Source: Bacillota bacterium LX-D
GTDB taxonomy: Bacteria > Bacillota > DUOV01 > Zhaonellaceae
Direction of reading: 5' to 3'
DNA length: 64,000 nucleotides
NCBI GenBank assembly: GCA_031628995.1
Contig: JAVLUO010000009.1
Span: 1 to 64,000 of the forward strand
Shown here: in pieces, positions 48,988 to 59,308 of the stretch
Position numbering within the stretch: the first letter of the stretch is position 1
Layout: each line of letters opens with the position of its first letter
Notes under the pieces: model-generated
The model's database searches: none
The model's input: only the letters and a program-made list of their open reading frames with translations
What the model was told of the DNA's origin: nothing
Translations under genes and position numbers: made by a program

Positions 48988-49797
48988 TTAGCTGACCTGC
49001 CTAGTCTTGTTCCACAACTGACGGCTTATGATACGAGGGAAAACGTCTTTCTGTCTGATGCCGTTCCGCTCCTTTTGTCCATTATAGGTATTGAAACCTG
49101 TGTACGTCTCATTGTTCAAAATGTTTTGTACCTGTACCACTGTCCAAGCCTTCCCTGTCTTGGTTGGTATGCCTGCTCGGTTCAACTTGCAAGCGATTTT
49201 GTATGGATTATTCCCCTCCAGATAGAGTTGAAATATGCTCTTTACCGTTTGTGCTTGTTGTTCGTCTACGATAATCACACCATTTTGTACTCGATACCCA
49301 TAGGCAGGTGCGCCGCCAGCATATTTATTTCCCCTAGCAGTGGCAATCCGTCCACCTTTTGTGCGTTCGTTAATGGTCTTCCGTTCAAACTCTGAAAAAG
49401 AGCCGATCATTTGCAGGAACATCATTCCCGACGGTGTAGACGTATCAAAGTTTTCCGACACGCTAATGAAGGCAATTCCTTTTGGCTCCAGTTCGTCCTC
49501 TATCAATAAAATCAAATTTCTCAACCTTCTGTGTATACGGTCTGCCTTTACCACGACGATTTCAGTCACTCCGTTATCAATTTGTTCAACGTATTGCATC
49601 ATGTCCCTGTACCCGTCACGTTCTGTTGTACTTCCACTTTCTCCTTCATCCTTAAATACTCCTGCCAGTTCCCAACCTTGGCTAATACAATACGCCTCAA
49701 TCTTCTTTACCTGTTCAGCTATCGACGTATTTTCTAACTGACTATCCGAGGATACACGTGCGTATCCGACCACCTTCTTGATTTTTACGCAATCCAT
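48988..49797 (-). CDS. serine recombinase, C-terminally truncated
   Basis: 269 residues from ATG 49797 (AAGGAGG upstream). It has a complete catalytic domain (YARVSSDSQ with the active Ser, DEGESGSTTERDGYRDM, SEFERKTI) and a recombinase domain ending EELW-like ISRQLWNKTRQVS. The zinc ribbon and coiled coil that make up the rest of large serine recombinases (450-550 residues) are missing. It may be a truncated relic or a short invertase-like form. It is the second recombinase in the element. Confidence 0.75.
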   Translation of the reverse strand: MDCVKIKKVVGYARVSSDSQLENTSIAEQVKKIEAYCISQGWELAGVFKDEGESGSTTERDGYRDMMQYVEQIDNGVTEIVVVKADRIHRRLRNLILLIEDELEPKGIAFISVSENFDTSTPSGMMFLQMIGSFSEFERKTINERTKGGRIATARGNKYAGGAPAYGYRVQNGVIIVDEQQAQTVKSIFQLYLEGNNPYKIACKLNRAGIPTKTGKAWTVVQVQNILNNETYTGFNTYNGQKERNGIRQKDVFPRIISRQLWNKTRQVS

Positions 49798-49992
49798 GTA
49801 AAGTGCCTCCTTTTTTGTAAACACTATACGACCCAGATTAAGGAAATTACAATTACTTTTATAGTTTCACGCCATCAAACACCGTAACAAAAGGAATTTT
49901 ATAATTTTTTCGTTTCTTAAATCCGTCCGTTCTCATAGTCTGAAGCTAAACAAAAAGGGACTAACAAGTCCTCCGCCTTGTTGCCCCTCTCG

Positions 49993-50502
49993 CTAATTGC
50001 CATGTTTCTGTCTTGCTTGTCGGATTATCTCTGCCAGTTTATCTAATGCACCATCGCTTTCAGTTTCGTTAAGTTCTAACAGCCTGCTGTTTTCTCGTAT
50101 CAGGTTTGCCTTGTTCAACTGCACTTTTGTAATTGCTTCCTCTATTGCATTGATGCGGCGCATATCCGGCTTGTCTTTCTGTTCCTCTTTTCTAATCCGT
50201 TGCATCATGCGCCTAATGCGTATATCACATAGCCGGAACTCATTTTCAACCTGTGCTGTCGGGTCTGTTGCCACCTGAGCAAATAGTTCCCGTTCTTCGT
50301 CCGTCAAAGTGTCTAACCAAATGGTTTCATACAAGCCATGTTTCAAAGCGTTTTTATTACCTGTCAGTCTCTCACTATGCTTTTTCTTGTCCTTCGGGCC
50401 AGTACTTTTCCCGCCATGTAACCTACAGCGTCCATTTGCTAAAGCCGCTTTCTTACAAGGTTCACCGCTTCTTGTCTTTGCTCCGCATTGCTTTTTATCC
50501 AT
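49993..50502 (-). CDS. phage terminase small subunit-like HGG protein
   Basis: 169 residues from ATG 50502 with GGAGGTGG upstream. The N-terminus CGAKTRSGEPCKKAALANGR and CRLHGGKSTGPK carry the Cys/His and HGG-STGP pattern seen in many phage terminase small subunit-like proteins. The rest is helical and charged (FRLCDIRIRRMMQRIRKEEQ). No large terminase follows, so it may act in another way on a mobile element. Confidence 0.55.
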   Translation of the reverse strand: MDKKQCGAKTRSGEPCKKAALANGRCRLHGGKSTGPKDKKKHSERLTGNKNALKHGLYETIWLDTLTDEERELFAQVATDPTAQVENEFRLCDIRIRRMMQRIRKEEQKDKPDMRRINAIEEAITKVQLNKANLIRENSRLLELNETESDGALDKLAEIIRQARQKHGN

Positions 50503-50606
50503 TCTTCCACCTCCTAACCTCATTTCATGGGGTATCGTTTCCCCGACCGGGGGGAGAGCTACACGCCCCCCATCCCTTTATCTCATCCATTTCAATTTCT
50601 CATGTA

Positions 50607-50794
50607 TCAATTTTTATCAATTTCAGCTTTTTGCTTTTGTGCTTTCCTCGCTAGGTAGGCATTAAACTCATCTTGCAGTCCAACTCCAATGACAAAGTCA
50701 ATATAGCATTCTAACAGGTTGGGAGAATTCGTGTATGGCTTTCATTTGCCATGTTTAGTTCTTCAAGTAAAAATTGCTCCATTGTCTGTTCCAT
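50607..50794 (-). pseudogene. small phage-like protein with one frameshift
   Basis: ATG 50794 (CAGGAGG upstream) opens MEQTMEQFLLEELNMANESH and stops after 27 codons. A one-base shift near 50715 continues LLECYIDFVIGVGLQDEFNA and ends QKQKAEIDKN. The joined product would be about 62 residues. The shift could be a mutation or a sequencing error. Confidence 0.45.
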
Positions 50795-50798
50795 TTGT

Positions 50799-50969
50799 CT
50801 ATTCCTCCTGTGCCTTTTTTTGTGCTTTGCGTTCCCAATATCGCCGCTCGTACTCTTTTTGCTTCTCTTTGTTTTCCGGCTTTTGCCGCCACTTCCGCTT
50901 ATATTCCCTTTCATATTCCCTTCTGTATTGTCGTCTTGCTTCTAATGCTTCTGTGCTTAACTCCGCCAT
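50799..50969 (-). CDS. small basic phage/ICE protein, 56 residues
   Basis: ATG 50969 opens MAELSTEALEARRQYRREYE, followed by the KRKWRQKPENKEKQKEYERR stretch common among small phage- and ICE-encoded proteins in Bacillota. The function is unknown. It precedes the frameshifted small gene by 4 bases. Confidence 0.55.
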   Translation of the reverse strand: MAELSTEALEARRQYRREYEREYKRKWRQKPENKEKQKEYERRYWERKAQKKAQEE

Positions 50970-50971
50970 AC

Positions 50972-51043
50972 CTAACCCTCCACCTCAATTTCAATTAAAT
51001 CCTTGTCATCCACTATTTCAATTTCAATCTCTTCCTTACTCAA
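50972..51043 (-). CDS. very short acidic frame, 23 residues
   Basis: A TTG at 51043 that overlaps the stop of the upstream coiled-coil gene opens a 23-residue acidic peptide rich in Ile and Glu. It may be a coupled small gene, but evidence is thin. Confidence 0.2.
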   Translation of the reverse strand: MSKEEIEIEIVDDKDLIEIEVEG

Positions 51044-51509
51044 CTCCGTTCCCCTCCAATTCCGCTAATTGCTCAATCGCACAGGCTAAAAGCTGTTCCG
51101 TTTCCTGTATTCGTTCCTCTGCTCGCTTAACCATCAATGCCGCTTCTTCTTTTACTTCCTTCAGTTCCTTTTGCTGTCTAGCAAAAACGCTTTGGTTATG
51201 GCTTATATTTGCTTTCAATGCAGATGCTTGGCGTAGTAAATCATCAATTCGACGAAGTGCTTCCAGTCTTGGGTGTCCGTCCTTTTCGTCGCCTAGCTGG
51301 TCATAGTATTCAGCCTGCTCTAAGAGCCTCATTGCCTCCACCGCAAACTGCGGATTCCTGCTCTGTTTTAACTGGTAAGCCTGCTCTCTCAACTCTTTGG
51401 CCTTTTCCCAATACTCCCTTACCTCATCCATGATTGCGTCATATTCCGCTTTCGCTTGCTCAATTAATCCAACTTTCTTTTCCTGTACCGCCTGAACTCT
51501 CTTTGCCAA
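51036..51509 (-). CDS. coiled-coil protein of the mobile element
   Basis: 157 residues starting at TTG 51509 with AAGGAGG upstream. It is almost entirely helical and charged, with heptad-like stretches (KAEYDAIMDEVREYWEKAKE, QQKELKEVKEEAALMVKRAE). No domain is recognised. It starts the run of phage/ICE-like small genes that continues to 49.99 kb on the same strand. Confidence 0.55.
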   Translation of the reverse strand: MAKRVQAVQEKKVGLIEQAKAEYDAIMDEVREYWEKAKELREQAYQLKQSRNPQFAVEAMRLLEQAEYYDQLGDEKDGHPRLEALRRIDDLLRQASALKANISHNQSVFARQQKELKEVKEEAALMVKRAEERIQETEQLLACAIEQLAELEGNGVE

Positions 51510-51546
51510 TGTCTACTCCTCCTTAATATTTTTTCAGCATGCAAAA

Positions 51547-51577
51547 AAGGCTTACTCCGCCAAGTGGAATAAGCCTT
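51547..51577 (-). terminator. terminator of the membrane-anchored protein gene
   Basis: AAGGCTTACTCC pairs with GGAATAAGCCTT with one mismatch; the minus-strand tail is TTTTTTGC. Confidence 0.7.
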
Positions 51578-51658
51578 CAAAGTTTTTCAAAGGTTTCTAA
51601 GTGTGTATTGTTTGTTGATTGTATTTTATGACCTTTTACCTATGATGTAAATATCTTA

Positions 51659-52366
51659 TCACTTACTGTTTTTTAATACCGGATGCTCCCAGTATGTATT
51701 TACTACACCTTTCAGATTATTCCGGTCAAAGTTTGACCAATTAATTTTTGCTGCCTTTTCTTTATCTATCGTTATCTTTAAGACTGGCTCCGTTTGTTTA
51801 TTCCCGTATGCATCAACCAGCGGCAACTGCCAAATCAGCGTAACTTCCTGAACTTTATCAATAGTGAACAGTTTTTTCAATATATTCGTTGATTCTAATA
51901 GTATTCCGCCTTTTGTCATGCTGTTTGTCAAGTTCTCATTAGCATGAAGTGTAGCAACCACAATCTTATCTTTTTCATCCGCAGTTCCTAAATGATCATT
52001 CACTTGCAAATTAATTATCTTCGGCTCCCCGGTATTTGCTGTTTCTCCTGAGGCACTTATAATGGCTTGTCTCACTTGAGCTTGTATATTGTCCTCTAAC
52101 AGCTGACTGTTCCCTGTCACCATTTTTTCTTGCTGTTTTGGCGAATCGTCAAGTGCTGAAAAAATTAACGCCATAGCCGTAGCCGTAATTGATAACAGCA
52201 CTATAATTCCTAAACACCCTAGACATCCTTGAAGAAAACTATTGCTTTTTTTACCTTCCTTTTTTGTACTTGGGTTCATTGAAGCGGCTTTGTTTGCCGC
52301 TTTGTCATTAGTTTTGTTTGCGCTGTTGCTAACCACAGCTCTAGCAGCATTTTTCCCCTGACTCAT
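51659..52366 (-). CDS. membrane-anchored hypothetical protein of the mobile element
   Basis: 235 residues. A Lys/Asn/Ser/Ala-rich cytoplasmic N-terminus (1-45) leads to one membrane segment (CLGCLGIIVLLSITATAMAL, about 48-70) and an extracellular domain with VNDHLGTADEKDKIVVATLH and VTLIWQLPLVDAYG. No family is assigned. Homologues of similar plan occur beside XRE repressors on Bacillota plasmids. It is divergent from the XRE gene. GAGAGAGG precedes the ATG. Confidence 0.5.
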   Translation of the reverse strand: MSQGKNAARAVVSNSANKTNDKAANKAASMNPSTKKEGKKSNSFLQGCLGCLGIIVLLSITATAMALIFSALDDSPKQQEKMVTGNSQLLEDNIQAQVRQAIISASGETANTGEPKIINLQVNDHLGTADEKDKIVVATLHANENLTNSMTKGGILLESTNILKKLFTIDKVQEVTLIWQLPLVDAYGNKQTEPVLKITIDKEKAAKINWSNFDRNNLKGVVNTYWEHPVLKNSK

Positions 52367-52514
52367 TATTCTGCATCCTCTCTCCAGAAAAAGTTTCCAA
52401 ACACAAGCACTATTATACGATTTTTCGATGCTTTTTAGTATTATTTTTTAATACTTATTAACCTATTACGTATGTTTATCCCATTGTCTACACTTCTTTT
52501 GAGGTGTTCAAAAA

Positions 52515-52856
52515 ATGGCAGATATCCTAGAGTTAGTAGGTAAGAGAATAAGAGATATACGCAAGACTAAAAATTTGTCTCAAGAGCAACTTGGTGAAAA
52601 GTCAGGGTTTCACTTCTCTTATATTGGCGGACTAGAGCGTGGCGAACGGAATATATCACTGGTTAACTTAGCGAAGATTGCGAAAGCACTGGAAGTAAGC
52701 ATTCATGAGCTGTTAAAATTTGAATATGAATTAAGTGAAGAAAAACAAGCATCCATTGAGGAAATCGTGTTATTGTTAAGCAGCCGTAATGAACGACAGG
52801 TTGAGATGGCTAAGAATGTACTTACCGAGATTTTTAATACATTTAAAGATTCCTAA
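52515..52856 (+). CDS. XRE-family transcriptional repressor
   Basis: 113 residues with a phage-type helix-turn-helix: VGKRIRDIRKTKNLSQEQLG, SGFHFSYIGGLERGERN, ISLVNLAKIAKALEVS. A short C-terminal helical tail follows. It is close to the SinR-like/Xre group. TTGAGGTG precedes the ATG. It is the only plus-strand gene in the element and divergent from the membrane-anchored protein, so it probably controls the intergenic promoters at 52367-52514. Confidence 0.85.
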   Translation: MADILELVGKRIRDIRKTKNLSQEQLGEKSGFHFSYIGGLERGERNISLVNLAKIAKALEVSIHELLKFEYELSEEKQASIEEIVLLLSSRNERQVEMAKNVLTEIFNTFKDS

Positions 52857-52899
52857 AAAGAACCTATATGAGTGTAACCCTTGCTCATGTAGGTTCTTT
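52857..52899 (+). terminator. terminator of the XRE gene
   Basis: AAAGAACCTATATGAG and CTCATGTAGGTTCTTT pair with one mismatch, followed by TTTTAAAT. Confidence 0.75.
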
Positions 52900-52943
52900 T
52901 TTAAATTTTCATTAAACGAAAATTCAGTAATAAAATAAAAAAA

Positions 52944-52972
52944 GACCACATGAATAAATTATTCACGTGATC
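52944..52972 (-). terminator. terminator of the type III restriction operon
   Basis: GATCACGTGAATA pairs with TATTCATGTGGTC (one mismatch) and the minus-strand tail is TTTTTTTATTTTATT. Confidence 0.8.
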
Positions 52973-52988
52973 GCATCAAATCAGGATT

Positions 52989-55568
52989 TTAATCATTTTT
53001 TTCTAGTTTGTCATCTAAATCACTTCTAAATTCCCCTTTTAACAATTTTCCATTCCTGAGATAATCAAAGAATTCCACAAAACTGTTAGGACTGAGGAAA
53101 TGAAATATATACTTTTGCTTTATGTTGTTCTGCTCCAAAATTTCGTTTAAATCATTGAAATGCTGTTTCGCATACTTGTATTTTGCTTTGTTTTCATCAG
53201 AATCATCATTATCACTTTTAACTTCTACAACAATGAAATAATCAAATTCATTTTCAGATATTTTAATGAAAAAATCAGGATTAAAACTTTGTTGTTTAGA
53301 GTGCTTTCCTCCTGTAGTGGTAATAGAATATTCTATACTGTAAAATCCTTGATCCCTAGATTTAATCCAGGCATCAAGTTTACTTGCATTAATTTGTTTA
53401 CATAAGGATTCTATGAATTTCCTCTCTGGTTCATATTTAGTAAACACGATGTCCATTGGAGTCTTAAACAAAAATGGGTTAATTTGTTTTGAAGAACTCC
53501 TAGGAAAAGTCTCGTCTTCTATAACTGCTTGCAGTATTTCTTTATTATCTTGATTAAGTTCACTTTCAAAGTTATCTGTATAAAACACAGTTGCATTATG
53601 CCTTAGATTTCCTACCGCAATAGTTTCTCGATCAACATTTCTTGTAGATATTTCATAAGGTTCCGTAACTTTCCACACATTGACTACAGTTTTCCCTTTT
53701 TTTCTCAAAAGGGTGCTGAACATGGATTCTATCTTGTATTTATTTTTACTTACAAGACGATCTCCTTTTATTCCGACCCTATCCATTGAATTTCTTATAA
53801 TCTTCTTTATTTCTTCCTTTGGTGGTAAGTTATCTTTTGTATATGTACCTTCTGGAAGCTTCAAAATCTTTCCTTCCCATTCACGAGTTCTGAACTCGTC
53901 GAAAATCTTATTTACAATTTCATCTATAGTATAAGTATTATATTGTACTAGAGTATTTTTATAGCCTACTCTCCCTGAAAGGTCTAGATACTCGGTTTCT
54001 TTTTCCGTTTCCTCGACTTGAGCAATTAGTTCTAAATAGCCTTTTGTGTAGTCAAATTCTTGATGTTCCTTTTGAGATTCTTTTTCTTGTTGTTCTTTAT
54101 CATAGTCAATATTATATAGGTTAAAGTGATACTTAGATCTTTCTCCATTTTCAAGTGTCGTGCTTGAAAGTTTCATTTCAATTTCTAATATCTCATCTAC
54201 TAACCCTCTGATATTTCGACTCCAAGCATCGTGGTTAAAGACCCTTACTCTAGGTTGCGGTGATTGATATTCTGATGGTACTCTCAAACCTCTACCAAGG
54301 ACTTGTGCTATTAATAGCTTAGAACAAAAAGCTCTATCTTCCCAAGGTACAATTTGAAATACGTTCTTAACGTCCCAGCCCTCTGTTAACATTGAAACTG
54401 AAACTATCCATTCTGTCGGATCTTCTTTGTCATCAACCTTCGACAGTTTTGCCACATTCAGTTTGTGATCGTTATGCGAGGTAACTATCAAAACTTTTTT
54501 ATCGACTTCCTCCTTTTCAAGATCAAGCTTATTTCCTAAAAACTTTTTTAATTCTTCAGTTAGCTGTTTAGCTTTAGTTATGTCTTTTGTTATTAAGATT
54601 GTTAAAGGTTTTACTTTCCTATACGTATCCTTGTTTTGTATATGATTGTCTAAGATCTTTTGAAATTTCTCATTCTGATCTATACTATCGTCTTTACTTA
54701 CATAATCAATCATTTTAACCATTTTATCGTCAACGGCCTGACGTAATGAATACCTATAAACAACATCATTAAAATATTCATCTTCAATATAAGCCGTACC
54801 AGTAAAGCCTAGAATATACTTGAAATTATATTCATTACCTAATAAAAACTCTTTCCATTTCTTTATATTTTGACTCTGTTGATCTCTACCGGTAACCGTA
54901 TTAAATATGTGGTGGGCTTCATCATTTAGGACAAGTACCCTCTCCCCTGCCCACATTAGGCTATCCATGATTGAGGAACTATTATTTTCATATACTGCAT
55001 GTATATTTTCTACACAAATATCACCGTTTTTAATAGTGCTATTAGCATCAACTATTGCAGGGTTTTTATATACAGCCGTTTCAGGTAATGACTGTTTGAT
55101 TTTACTATCCCCGCTTAATGAATAAAATTTTTCCTTTAAACCTTTTTCAATAGTAAGTGAGGGGCAAAGTACCAAAACTTTATCAACTAAACCAAGCCCC
55201 AACATAATTTGAGCAATTCCATAAATTACATAGCTTTTACCAGTCCCTGTAGCCAGATCCAAGGTTGCACTTAGCTTATTAGGTAACTGTATTTTTCGGT
55301 AATATTCCTCAATATCTTTGTACCGATTTTTTAATTCTGCTCTTCTATTATCATTCCAATTTTCTTTGACTAAATCTTCAATTGAATTGTAGTTACCAGA
55401 TGCTAGATAAATTATAGCGGTTTGAATAGCTTCTTTCTGATATTGTCTGTCACTACATAACACGTCCAAAAATCTATCCCAGTTGGATAAATCTAGTTTT
55501 GTTGGGTCATATATTTTATTAACATTTAAGATTAAATCTTTGGTTTTATATGTTTTTAACTCCTGCAA
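52989..55568 (-). CDS. res: type III restriction endonuclease, Res subunit
   Basis: 859 residues. A superfamily 2 translocase (Walker A ATGTGKSYV about 107, DEAH in LNDEAHHIF about 217, FTGTAY motif III, GRGLRVPSEYQ motif VI) is followed by a C-terminal nuclease domain with FNPDFFI and VVEVKSD (the D...ExK site, about 770-790). It cuts DNA after ATP-driven communication between two unmodified sites and needs Mod. It starts at TTG 55568, one base after the mod stop codon. No disruption is seen. Confidence 0.9.
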   Translation of the reverse strand: MQELKTYKTKDLILNVNKIYDPTKLDLSNWDRFLDVLCSDRQYQKEAIQTAIIYLASGNYNSIEDLVKENWNDNRRAELKNRYKDIEEYYRKIQLPNKLSATLDLATGTGKSYVIYGIAQIMLGLGLVDKVLVLCPSLTIEKGLKEKFYSLSGDSKIKQSLPETAVYKNPAIVDANSTIKNGDICVENIHAVYENNSSSIMDSLMWAGERVLVLNDEAHHIFNTVTGRDQQSQNIKKWKEFLLGNEYNFKYILGFTGTAYIEDEYFNDVVYRYSLRQAVDDKMVKMIDYVSKDDSIDQNEKFQKILDNHIQNKDTYRKVKPLTILITKDITKAKQLTEELKKFLGNKLDLEKEEVDKKVLIVTSHNDHKLNVAKLSKVDDKEDPTEWIVSVSMLTEGWDVKNVFQIVPWEDRAFCSKLLIAQVLGRGLRVPSEYQSPQPRVRVFNHDAWSRNIRGLVDEILEIEMKLSSTTLENGERSKYHFNLYNIDYDKEQQEKESQKEHQEFDYTKGYLELIAQVEETEKETEYLDLSGRVGYKNTLVQYNTYTIDEIVNKIFDEFRTREWEGKILKLPEGTYTKDNLPPKEEIKKIIRNSMDRVGIKGDRLVSKNKYKIESMFSTLLRKKGKTVVNVWKVTEPYEISTRNVDRETIAVGNLRHNATVFYTDNFESELNQDNKEILQAVIEDETFPRSSSKQINPFLFKTPMDIVFTKYEPERKFIESLCKQINASKLDAWIKSRDQGFYSIEYSITTTGGKHSKQQSFNPDFFIKISENEFDYFIVVEVKSDNDDSDENKAKYKYAKQHFNDLNEILEQNNIKQKYIFHFLSPNSFVEFFDYLRNGKLLKGEFRSDLDDKLEKND

Positions 55569-55569
55569 T

Positions 55570-57639
<2,070 letters not shown>

Positions 57640-57907
57640 TTATTTTAATCAATCCATGCCTTCTATACTTAATATCGGATAGAAGATTGTCTTTCAAAAT
57701 CAGTATAAACGATCTTCATGGATTATGGATGGTTAAATACTATACTTGTAGTAAAAGCCCAAAAATCCCCCCCTATAAAGGGGGACACAGTCAATTGTTA
57801 TATCAGCTCTAACAATTTCTTATTTACAACAATAGGACCGAACCCATTTCTTGTTAGCTTGCTTATGTAGTAACTGTCTAGTACAATTTCGTGTCTAACC
57901 CTGTTTA

Positions 57908-57928
57908 CCATCACTTGTGATACGGTTC
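57908..57928. repeat. second copy of the rlmH 3' end (putative cassette attachment site)
   Basis: The minus strand from 57931 reads GGT GAA CCG TAT CAC AAG TGA, that is Gly-Glu-Pro-Tyr-His-Lys-stop, the same six residues that end rlmH. It is a direct repeat of 58739-58759, with 16 of 21 bases identical. It is centred on GTGATACGG-TTCA-CCGTATCAC, a perfect 9-bp palindrome (57917-57938) not present at the rlmH copy. A 37-codon frame of no known family (57911-57798) starts inside it. The gap 57613-58015 otherwise has no recognised gene. Confidence 0.65.
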
Positions 57929-58015
57929 ACCGTATCACCATTCAACCAAACGAATTTTATATAGCAATTATATTGCCTTGTTAACCTAGTCAGTAATTAA
58001 TTAGATTTATAAAAC

Positions 58016-58486
58016 TTATTTTATCGATTTTAAATGCTGAATGTGTATTCCTATATGTCCTATACCAATTATAATAGCAGAAGCAATCAGCCAAATAACT
58101 TTACCATAAATACCCAATAGGAAAAAAGCCATGACAGGCAGACTCGCAAGAGGTACTGGAATCCCACAAAAACTGCGATAAAAATTTTCTTCTGTATATT
58201 TATTAGTAAAATATCTAATCCAACAAATCTCATAAAGAATCATCAGTAAAAATGATGCTATTAGCCACAAACTCCATGCTGAAAACGGAGCAATGTTAAA
58301 ATCACTAAAAATCAATACGCTACACGTACAGCATACTTGTCCAACACGTTCAAACAATAATAATATTTTGTTTTCTTGGGTATTGTCATAATCTATTGGC
58401 TGATTCTTACTCCAAATGATATTTGGAATAAATAACATTAATGAATATATCAGACCTACATATGAAAATCCTAAATGACCTAACAT
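58016..58486 (-). CDS. small integral membrane protein, unknown
   Basis: 156 residues from ATG 58486 with AGGAGG upstream. It has four to five hydrophobic segments, a CCTCSV stretch and a C-terminal GHIGIHIQHLKSIK tail. No family is recognised. It is the only convincing gene in the 0.83-kb interval between the two copies of the rlmH 3' end, so it appears to be the cargo of a minimal cassette or of a cassette junction. Confidence 0.6.
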   Translation of the reverse strand: MLGHLGFSYVGLIYSLMLFIPNIIWSKNQPIDYDNTQENKILLLFERVGQVCCTCSVLIFSDFNIAPFSAWSLWLIASFLLMILYEICWIRYFTNKYTEENFYRSFCGIPVPLASLPVMAFFLLGIYGKVIWLIASAIIIGIGHIGIHIQHLKSIK

Positions 58487-58682
58487 ATAATACCTCCTGG
58501 GAAAGATGCATATAATGACACGAACCTTATGAGGATACTTCTGTGACACAAAAGACTTTTCATAATAACGCTCCACATCTAAACTAGATTTCAATATTAT
58601 AAATTAATAAATATTACTAAGTAAATATATTACACAGCAGACCTTGAAAACCTTCAAAAACAACCATCATATAAATAAAAAT

Positions 58683-58711
58683 GCCAGTTCAACTACATTG
58701 CGTTGACTGGC
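58683..58711 (-). terminator. terminator downstream of rlmH
   Basis: GCCAGTTCAAC pairs with GTTGACTGGC with a bulge; the minus-strand tail is ATTTTTATTTA. It lies about 30 bases past the rlmH stop, just inside the putative cassette. Confidence 0.7.
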
Positions 58712-58738
58712 TTTGAAATCAATAAAGTTGTAAAGTGA

Positions 58739-58759
58739 ACTTTATTTGTGGTACGGTTC
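58739..58759. repeat. rlmH 3'-end attachment-site copy
   Basis: This is the direct-repeat partner of 57908-57928 and contains the last six codons of rlmH (minus strand GAACCGTACCACAAATAA). In staphylococci the same few codons of rlmH form attB for SCC cassettes. Confidence 0.6.
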
Positions 58760-59221
58760 ACCCCTCATAATCCTAAAGGACCGATAAATCTGCTCTAATA
58801 AAATCAACCGTACTAGCTGATGGGGAAATGTTAGTGGTGAAAGACAAAGACGAAAATCTGCTTTCGCCAAGATACTGGGAGCTAGTCCTAAGGAACCGCC
58901 AATTAAAAAGGTTAAATCGCTTTTCCCCTCTAAGCCTAGACTATGGAGCTTTTGGGCCAGTTGTTCTGACGAAAGCATTTTTCCCTCCAAGGCCAAGGCT
59001 ATGACAAAAGTTCCCGTCTTTAGATGTTTGCTTATTCTTTCAGCTTCTTTCTCCTTAATCTGTTCTTCTTCCAAAGCTGAAGCTTTGTCAGGAGTAGATT
59101 CATCTTGGACTTCAATGATCTCTACTTTTGCATAGGGGCCTAGGCGTTTTAAAAATTCGGCTATGCCTTCCTTTAAATACTTTTCTTTAACTTTTCCCAC
59201 AGTAATTAACTTAATCAGCAC
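58742..59221 (-). CDS. rlmH: 23S rRNA pseudouridine(1915) N3-methyltransferase RlmH
   Basis: 159 residues, the standard length, when started at GTG 59221 with GAGGTGG upstream. It is a SPOUT methyltransferase with the knot motifs FLIGGSLGLAPS, LSPLTFPHQLVRLILLEQIYRS and the C-terminal RGEPYHK. It methylates helix 69 of the ribosome. It is the chromosomal gene at the right edge of the integrated element; its 3' end is duplicated 0.83 kb downstream. The reading frame is intact, as expected if insertion regenerates the last codons. Confidence 0.96.
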   Translation of the reverse strand: MLIKLITVGKVKEKYLKEGIAEFLKRLGPYAKVEIIEVQDESTPDKASALEEEQIKEKEAERISKHLKTGTFVIALALEGKMLSSEQLAQKLHSLGLEGKSDLTFLIGGSLGLAPSILAKADFRLCLSPLTFPHQLVRLILLEQIYRSFRIMRGEPYHK

Positions 59222-59308
59222 AATCCACCTCATTGCTATAACTATATTATAAATATATTACAAAAAAAATGTGTCAAAGAACCCTCCCCTGACACATTTT
59301 AGTTAAGT

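Noticed and set aside
48988-51509. A complete prophage
   Set aside because: Only a terminase-small-subunit-like protein and small phage-like genes are present; no capsid, portal, tail or lysis genes were seen.
57648-57725. AATCCATG...CATGGATT inverted repeat upstream of mod as an operator
   Set aside because: The arms are only 8 bp with a spacer of nearly 60 bases, so it could be chance; no promoter could be fixed around it.
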